From Faecalibacterium prausnitzii (GTDB taxonomy: Bacteria > Bacillota > Clostridia > Oscillospirales > Ruminococcaceae), in NCBI GenBank assembly GCA_002313795.1, contig DCCL01000151.1:204-6453 (forward strand): DNA of 6,250 bases, in the 5' to 3' direction. The notes beneath the pieces were generated by a model, which saw only the letters and a program-made list of their open reading frames with translations, was not told the origin of the DNA and did not search any database. The position numbers and the translations under genes were made by a program. Positions 1 through 3,634 of this stretch are shown piece after piece. Position 1 is the first letter of the stretch. The number at the start of each line of letters is the position of its first letter.

Positions 1-554
1 GCCTCGATGCACTTGAGCAGCCATGCCATGTTCCGACCAAGCTCTTTCATCACGGCGCAGCCCTCGGCGTCCTGCAGCACCTGCTCCGGATTGGAGCCGT
101 GGACCATGGGCCAGTAGGAGCCGCTCACCAGCGGCATATGGAAGAACTCAGGGTACTTCACCAGCTGGTCGAGGGTCGTGGTGGTGCCGGCGCGGCGGGC
201 CGAGCAGCAGATGGCGGCAGGCTTATAGGCCAGATATTTTCCGCCTGCATAAGAGAGGCGGTCCATGAAGCTGGTCATGTTGCCGGAAGCAGAGGCATAG
301 TGCACAGGGGTGCCGAACACGAAGGCGTCGGCGGTCTTGGCCTTCTCGATGGCCTCGTTGACCACCCCGCCGAAGACGCAGCCATTGCCTGCGGCACAGC
401 CGCCGCAGCCGATGCAGCCGCCTACCGGCTTGGTGCCCACGTTCAGGATCTCGGTCTCGATGCCGGCGGTGTTCAGTTCCCCGGCGATGAGGGACAGTGC
501 AGTGTAGGTGCAGCCCTTCTCGTGGGGGCTGCCGTTGATGAGCAGAACTTTCAT
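1..554 (-). CDS. Flavodoxin-fold NAD(P)H/FMN oxidoreductase, possible iron-sulfur flavoprotein (3' end off the window)
   Basis: Reading leftward from the ATG at 554-552, an open frame of 184 complete codons runs off the window edge without a stop, so the C-terminus is missing (perhaps 15-30 residues, judging by family length near 200). The N-terminus MKVLLINGSPHEKGCTYTAL is the beta1/phosphate-binding loop of NADPH-dependent FMN reductases. FGTPVHYASASGNMTSFMDR (residues 80-99) is the second flavin-contacting loop. Between them lies C47-X2-C50-X2-C53-X5-C59, which matches the compact cysteine motif of iron-sulfur flavoproteins (Isf), where it ligates a 4Fe-4S cluster. Many small clostridial flavodoxin-family proteins carry similar cysteines without a proven cluster. 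The likely role is cytoplasmic flavin-dependent electron transfer or reduction of small molecules; the substrate cannot be told. An AAGGAGA site (plus-strand 564-570) lies 9 nt before the start, and a promoter lies at 603-631. The gene is divergent from rsmD, with no obvious functional link. Family is certain; cluster binding is inferred. Confidence 0.9.
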   Translation of the reverse strand, partial: MKVLLINGSPHEKGCTYTALSLIAGELNTAGIETEILNVGTKPVGGCIGCGGCAAGNGCVFGGVVNEAIEKAKTADAFVFGTPVHYASASGNMTSFMDRLSYAGGKYLAYKPAAICCSARRAGTTTTLDQLVKYPEFFHMPLVSGSYWPMVHGSNPEQVLQDAEGCAVMKELGRNMAWLLKCIE

Positions 555-602
555 GTCAGATACTCTCCTTTTTGCGCCCTCTGGTGTCGGCGCTCTGATA
601 CG

Positions 603-631
603 ATTTTAGCACATTTGTGCAGACAGTGCAA
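603..631 (-). promoter_or_regulatory. Promoter of the leftward flavoprotein gene
   Basis: On the minus strand, a -35 box TTGCAC (plus 626-631) and a -10 box TAAAAT (plus 603-608) are separated by 17 nt. A TG one base before the -10 box gives an extended -10 (TGCTAAAAT). The predicted transcript would start near 596 and have a leader of about 40 nt before the ATG at 554. The spacer contains the short palindrome GCACA-TT-TGTGC (609-620), which could be an operator. Assigned by consensus match only. Confidence 0.65.
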
Positions 632-650
632 CGAATCGCCCGGCTTGCCC

Positions 651-679
651 TTGACAAAGAGCTACGGTATGACGATAAT
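651..679 (+). promoter_or_regulatory. Promoter of the rsmD operon
   Basis: A consensus -35 box TTGACA (651-656) and a near-consensus -10 box GATAAT (674-679) are separated by an optimal 17 nt. Eleven of twelve bases match the sigma-A/sigma-70 consensus. Transcription would begin near 686, giving a leader of about 104 nt before the rsmD ATG at 790. Only 19 bp separate this -35 box from the -35 box of the oppositely directed promoter at 603-631, so the two may compete for RNA polymerase or share a regulator. Confidence 0.75.
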
Positions 680-789
680 AATAAGGCTACATAAGAAGCT
701 GCTTTCATAAGCATTGCATGCCGTCCGGCGCACTCCGCTTATAAAAACGGCTTCTAAGACACAGGAAAGATCCAAAGGAGGCCAAAACC

Positions 790-1362
790 ATGCGAGTGAT
801 TGCAGGAGAAGCCCGCGGCAGACGGCTGGAAGCTCTGCCCGGCACAGATATTACCCGCCCCACCCTCGACCAGGTGAAGGAGGCGATGTTCAGCATCGTT
901 CAGTTCGACCTGCCCGGTGCCCGTGTGCTGGACCTGTACGCTGGCAGCGGCCAGCTGGGCATCGAGGCCCTGAGCCGGGGCGCGGCCCGGTGCGTTTTTC
1001 TGGATGAGAACCGGGACGCCGTCAACATCGTGATGAAGAACTGCAAGACCTGCGGCGTCTTCGACCGCAGCCGGGTCAATGTCGGCGAAGCAGCCCGTTT
1101 CCTCTCGGCCTGCCGGGAGCAGTTCGACATCGTTCTGCTGGACCCTCCGTTCCACAATGGTACACTGGAAAATATCCTCCCCGTGGTGGACAAGTGCGTT
1201 GCCCCCGGCGGCATTGTCATCTGCGAGAGCGAGACGAAACTCGTCCTCCCCGCCGAGGTGGGCGGCCTGCAGCTGAAAAAGCAGTATAAGTACGGCAAGG
1301 TGCTGCTGTGGAAGTACACGAAGCCCATGGCAGACGCTGCACAGGAAGAAGGAGAAGCGTGA
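790..1362 (+). CDS. rsmD: 16S rRNA (guanine(966)-N(2))-methyltransferase RsmD
   Basis: This 190-residue protein is a Rossmann-fold, SAM-dependent methyltransferase of the RsmD family, which makes m2G966 in helix 31 of 16S rRNA during assembly of the small ribosomal subunit. The N-terminus MRVIAGEARGRRLEALPG is the family signature, followed by RPTLDQVKEAMFS (23-35). The SAM-binding motif I is DLYAGSGQLGIEALSRGA (48-65), with the acidic ribose-binding segment FLDEN at 70-74. The catalytic DPPF is at 118-121. The length is normal for the family. A strong AAAGGAGG site (774-781) lies 8 nt before the ATG and fixes the start. The stop TGA shares its final A with the ATG of the coiled-coil gene, indicating translational coupling. 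In many Gram-positives rsmD is followed by coaD; here it is not. The C-terminal tail (about 177-190) is Ala/Glu-rich and unconserved. Confidence 0.95.
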   Translation: MRVIAGEARGRRLEALPGTDITRPTLDQVKEAMFSIVQFDLPGARVLDLYAGSGQLGIEALSRGAARCVFLDENRDAVNIVMKNCKTCGVFDRSRVNVGEAARFLSACREQFDIVLLDPPFHNGTLENILPVVDKCVAPGGIVICESETKLVLPAEVGGLQLKKQYKYGKVLLWKYTKPMADAAQEEGEA

Positions 1363-1823
1363 TGAACGTCAACGAGCTTTTGGACACCATTGAGGATATG
1401 CTGGAAGAGAGCACCGGTATGCCCCTCTCCGGCGGCAAGCGCATCGTGGACGTGGAGCAGATCCGGGATTACCTCGATGATATCCGGGCCAATCTCCCGG
1501 TGGAGCTGCGTCAGGCCCAGTCCATCGTCAGCGACCGCGCCCAGCTCATCGACTCGGCCAATGCACAGGCCCAGTCCATCGTGAAAAAAGCCGAGGAGCG
1601 GGCCCGCATCCTTGTGAGTGAGGCCGAGATCGTCCGCGCTGCCCAGCAGCGGGCTTCGGAGATCGTTGCTGCGGCCCAGAATGAGGCCAAGGCTCTCCGC
1701 CAGAGCGTGACGGATTATTGTGACAATATGCTCAAGACCACCGAAGAAACCATGGCAGAAAATGCCGCACAGGTGAAAAACGTCCGTGCGAACCTGCGCC
1801 AGCCGCCCCGCCGCGGCGCATAA
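1362..1823 (+). CDS. Alanine/glutamate-rich coiled-coil protein co-transcribed with rsmD
   Basis: This 153-residue soluble protein has no signal peptide, membrane segment or enzymatic motif. The start at 1362 is chosen because AAGGAG (1349-1354) lies 7 nt upstream and the ATG overlaps the rsmD stop by one base; an in-frame ATG at 1308 lies inside rsmD and lacks such a site. Residues 1-50 hold a compact region with the motif MPLSGGKRIVDVEQIRDYLD (20-39). Residues 50-115 form a long charged helix. AQSIV at 52-56 recurs at 70-74, and small residues recur every 11 positions (A66, A77, A88, S99), like the stalk of ATP synthase subunit b. Related clostridial proteins are, to my recollection, often labelled 'ATPase' or 'ATP synthase F0 subunit B', but there is no ATP-binding motif and no ATP synthase gene nearby, so I would not carry that name over. 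The tail PPRRGA is basic. A DivIVA-like scaffold or nucleoid/RNA-associated role is possible; the function is unknown. Confidence 0.85.
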   Translation: MNVNELLDTIEDMLEESTGMPLSGGKRIVDVEQIRDYLDDIRANLPVELRQAQSIVSDRAQLIDSANAQAQSIVKKAEERARILVSEAEIVRAAQQRASEIVAAAQNEAKALRQSVTDYCDNMLKTTEETMAENAAQVKNVRANLRQPPRRGA

Positions 1824-1860
1824 TGCCCCGGAAACAGAGCGCTGTTCTTCCGAAATCCGG

Positions 1861-1901
1861 TCCCCTGCGAGTGAAAATGACGACTCGCAGGGGATTTTTT
1901 T
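1861..1901 (+). terminator. Intrinsic terminator of the rsmD operon
   Basis: A perfect 12-bp stem pairs TCCCCTGCGAGT (1861-1872) with ACTCGCAGGGGA (1883-1894) around a 10-nt loop. Seven T residues follow (1895-1901). It starts 38 nt after the TAA of the coiled-coil gene and isolates the rsmD pair from the rsmH cluster. It has the classic Rho-independent form. Confidence 0.93.
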
Positions 1902-1936
1902 GTAACATTTTGTAGGAAAAATGCGAAGGAAAAAAC

Positions 1937-1965
1937 TTGCATTCAGTGCGACGATTTGCTACAAT
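1937..1965 (+). promoter_or_regulatory. Promoter of the rsmH-ftsL-transpeptidase unit
   Basis: TTGCAT (-35, 1937-1942) and TACAAT (-10, 1960-1965) are separated by 17 nt, with TGC directly before the -10 box forming an extended -10 element. Transcription would begin near 1972, leaving a leader of about 103 nt before the rsmH ATG. It lies just downstream of the terminator at 1861-1901, as expected for the head of a new transcription unit. A 7-bp inverted repeat brackets the -10 box (separate entry). Confidence 0.75.
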
Positions 1966-1979
1966 AAAATAGAATCGTC
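1950..1979. promoter_or_regulatory. Inverted repeat around the rsmH -10 box, candidate operator
   Basis: GACGATT (1950-1956) and AATCGTC (1973-1979) are perfect inverted copies with 16 nt between them. The centre-to-centre spacing is 23 bp, about two helical turns, so both arms lie on one face of the DNA. The -10 box sits in the middle and the predicted start site near the right arm. A dimeric repressor bound here would block the promoter. A hairpin in RNA is less likely, because the left arm is upstream of the predicted transcription start. No cognate regulator is encoded in the window. Confidence 0.4.
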
Positions 1980-2021
1980 AGGTATGGAATGGACATGAAA
2001 TAAGGACAAACTCCCGGTCAT

Positions 2022-2041
2022 CCGTCCGCTGTATCGGACGG
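2022..2041 (+). other. Hairpin in the rsmH leader
   Basis: CCGTCCG (2022-2028) pairs perfectly with CGGACGG (2035-2041) around the loop CTGTAT. It lies inside the predicted leader, 16 nt before the ribosome binding site at 2058-2065. No T-run follows, so it is not an intrinsic terminator. It could stabilise the mRNA or modulate initiation. It is too small to match a known riboswitch class. Confidence 0.45.
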
Positions 2042-2074
2042 CTCGGAACACGAAATGAAAGGAGGCTGGGCCCG

Positions 2075-3043
2075 ATGACAGAAGCAGAAAACAAAACACA
2101 GTTCGACCCGGCCTCGTTTGAGCATATCCCTGTGCTTCTGAACGAGTGCCTCGAAGGGCTGAATATCGACCCGGCAGGGACTTATCTTGACGGTACGGCA
2201 GGCGGCGCGGGACATTCCCGGCAGATCGCCCTCCGGCTGGATGGCGCAAAGGGAGGCCGGCTCATCTCGCTGGACCAGGACCCCGACGCCGTGCAGACGG
2301 CACGGGCACGGCTGGCCGGGCTTCCGGCTACGGTGGTGCAGATCAACTTCCGCTATGCGGGACAGGCCCTTGAGAGCCTTGGCATCGAGAAGATCAACGG
2401 TGCACTGCTCGACCTGGGCGTTTCCAGCCATCAGCTGGACGATGCAGCCCGGGGCTTCTCCTACCGCGCAGACGCTCCGCTGGATATGCGGATGAGTCAG
2501 CAGGGAGAGACCGCAGCAGATCTGGTGAATACTCTCAGCCGGGAAGAAATTTCCCGCATCCTCAAGGATTACGGCGAGGAGCCTTACGCCTGGCAGATCG
2601 CCGGACATATCGTGGAGGCGAGAGAAAAAGCCCCCATTGAGACGACCTTGCAACTGGCCGATATCGTGGCCGGTGCCGTGCCGCCCGCAGAGCGGCGCAA
2701 AAATAAAAACCCCTCGCGGCGCACGTTCCAGGCGCTGCGCATCGCGGTCAACCATGAACTGGATGCACTGGAAGAGGGACTGGATACCATCTTCGACCAT
2801 CTTGCTCCGGGTGGAAGGCTGTGTGTGATCACCTTCCATTCGCTGGAAGACCGGCTGGTGAAGAACAAATTCCGCCGCTGGTCCACGGCCTGCACCTGCC
2901 CGCCGGAGTTTCCGGTCTGCGTGTGCGGCGGCAAGGCGAAAGCAAAACTCATTACCCGGAAGCCCATTGAGGCCGATCAGCAGGAGCTGGAGGAGAACCG
3001 GCGCAGCCGCTCCGCCCACCTGCGAGTTCTGGAAAAAATCTGA
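2075..3043 (+). CDS. rsmH: 16S rRNA (cytosine(1402)-N(4))-methyltransferase RsmH (MraW)
   Basis: This 322-residue SAM-dependent methyltransferase makes the N4-methyl part of m4Cm1402 in the 16S rRNA P site. The family signatures appear in order: HIPVLLNECLEGL (17-29), the SAM loop DGTAGGAGHS (39-48), LDQDPDA (66-72), LLDLGVSSHQLDDAARGFSY, the PLDMRM segment, KNPSRRTFQALRIAVNHEL, ITFHSLEDRLVK (252-263) and the C-terminal RSRSAHLRVLEK. A CXC-X6-CXC cluster (C273, C275, C282, C284) resembles a cysteine cluster common in RsmH of Firmicutes and could bind metal. Length is normal. The start is supported by AAAGGAGG (2058-2065), 9 nt upstream. It is the first gene of its unit. In most genomes mraZ precedes rsmH, but here the preceding gene is the coiled-coil protein, separated by a terminator and a new promoter. 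Confidence 0.97.
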   Translation: MTEAENKTQFDPASFEHIPVLLNECLEGLNIDPAGTYLDGTAGGAGHSRQIALRLDGAKGGRLISLDQDPDAVQTARARLAGLPATVVQINFRYAGQALESLGIEKINGALLDLGVSSHQLDDAARGFSYRADAPLDMRMSQQGETAADLVNTLSREEISRILKDYGEEPYAWQIAGHIVEAREKAPIETTLQLADIVAGAVPPAERRKNKNPSRRTFQALRIAVNHELDALEEGLDTIFDHLAPGGRLCVITFHSLEDRLVKNKFRRWSTACTCPPEFPVCVCGGKAKAKLITRKPIEADQQELEENRRSRSAHLRVLEKI

Positions 3044-3062
3044 GCGGATAAGCGGTCGCTCA
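3041..3062 (+). other. Small hairpin over the rsmH stop codon
   Basis: TGAGCG (3041-3046, beginning with the rsmH stop) pairs with CGCTCA (3057-3062) around a 10-nt loop. No T-run follows, so it is not a terminator. It could slow decay or reduce ribosome reinitiation before ftsL. A six-pair stem of this kind could also arise by chance. Confidence 0.25.
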
Positions 3063-3069
3063 GTGTATG

Positions 3070-3077
3070 AGGAGGAG
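3070..3077 (+). promoter_or_regulatory. Ribosome binding site that fixes the ftsL start
   Basis: AGGAGGAG (3070-3077) lies 7 nt before the ATG at 3085. An earlier in-frame ATG at 3067 overlaps this purine tract and has no such site of its own, so 3085 is the better start. Confidence 0.8.
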
Positions 3078-3084
3078 ATCAACT

Positions 3085-3573
3085 ATGGGTCAGCCAGCTT
3101 ATGATGCGTCTGGGGTGCGCCGCAGAAAGGCGCCTCAGACGCAGCGCAAAGTACCCCTTCGGGTAGAAAAGGGCGGCAAACGCCGCCTTACTACCCGGCA
3201 GGCCGTCACGCGGTATGCATTGCAGCTGATCTCGATGGCACTGCTGGTCGGCTTTGCCGTCAGCCTGCTGTGGAGCGAGGCTCAGCTGGTGGAGGTCAAC
3301 GACCAGATCCAGAAGGCCAAGGCCCAGCTGGTGAGCGAACAGAGCCAGTATACTTATTACAACAGCGTCCTCAACAGCAAGACGAACATCACCAGCGTGG
3401 AAGAGGTGGCCGGACGTCTGGGCCTGATGAAGATGGATCAGAGCCAGATCACCTATATCCGGCTGGACAGCGAGAGCGTACTGGTGCGCAAGGAGTCTGC
3501 TGTTCATCAGTGGACGGATTTCCTGCACGATGGTGCCATGACCATTCTGGCATCCGTCAACCGGGCAAAATAA
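3085..3573 (+). CDS. ftsL: FtsL/DivIC-like cell division protein
   Basis: This 162-residue bitopic membrane protein is predicted to act at the division septum, where FtsL bridges DivIC/FtsB and the septal transpeptidase. Residues 1-43 are a strongly basic cytoplasmic tail (VRRRK, GGKRR). One hydrophobic segment follows at about 44-63 (ALQLISMALLVGFAVSLLW). An extracellular coiled coil covers about 65-92. The region VEEVAGRLGLMKMDQSQITY (105-124) is the short helix-plus-LGM/Q motif typical of FtsL and DivIC. No signal cleavage site is seen. FtsL proteins are poorly conserved, so the name rests on topology, this motif and the position between rsmH and a class B PBP. It follows rsmH by 41 nt. 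A terminator-like hairpin begins 12 nt after the stop. Confidence 0.85.
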   Translation: MGQPAYDASGVRRRKAPQTQRKVPLRVEKGGKRRLTTRQAVTRYALQLISMALLVGFAVSLLWSEAQLVEVNDQIQKAKAQLVSEQSQYTYYNSVLNSKTNITSVEEVAGRLGLMKMDQSQITYIRLDSESVLVRKESAVHQWTDFLHDGAMTILASVNRAK

Positions 3574-3584
3574 GAGACAGATGG

Positions 3585-3617
3585 AAAAGCGTGCGGCAGC
3601 GCACGCTTTTCTGATTT
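3585..3617 (+). terminator. Terminator-like hairpin between ftsL and the transpeptidase gene
   Basis: AAAAGCGTGCG (3585-3595) pairs perfectly over 11 bp with CGCACGCTTTT (3600-3610) around the tetraloop GCAG. The right arm ends in TTTT, followed by the interrupted tract CTGATTT. Because A/T pairs flank the GC core, it resembles a bidirectional intrinsic terminator. Its U-tract is short, so partial readthrough into the downstream gene is expected. No clear promoter lies between it and the start at 3635, so the downstream gene probably relies on readthrough. Confidence 0.6.
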
Positions 3618-3623
3618 CTGCAT

Positions 3624-3628
3624 GGAGA
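3624..3628 (+). promoter_or_regulatory. Ribosome binding site that fixes the transpeptidase start
   Basis: GGAGA (3624-3628) lies 6 nt before the ATG at 3635. The in-frame ATG at 3581 has only a weak purine run before it, and translation from it would pass straight through the terminator-like hairpin. The start at 3635 also gives a normal short basic cytoplasmic N-terminus (MQYKPPKNKHK). Confidence 0.75.
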
Positions 3629-3634
3629 ATACCG

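Noticed and set aside
99..710. 203-codon plus-strand open frame over the flavoprotein gene
   Set aside because: The minus-strand frame encodes clear flavodoxin-fold motifs with its own ribosome binding site and promoter. The plus frame is its shadow and would also run through both promoters.
754..1155. Minus-strand open frame of 133 codons over rsmD
   Set aside because: It is antisense to a well-supported rsmD and has no motif or ribosome binding site.
1833..1852. Short AACAG/CTGTT stem before the terminator at 1861
   Set aside because: Only five pairs with no T-run, and it is overshadowed by the 12-bp terminator stem directly downstream.
1984..1998. Tiny upstream reading frame (ATG-GAA-TGG-ACA-TGA) in the rsmH leader
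   Set aside because: Four codons with no ribosome binding site; there is nothing to suggest it is translated or acts as an attenuating leader peptide.
2018..3082. 354-codon open frame on the minus strand, opposite rsmH
   Set aside because: The plus-strand frame carries every RsmH signature. The minus frame has no recognisable motif and no ribosome binding site.
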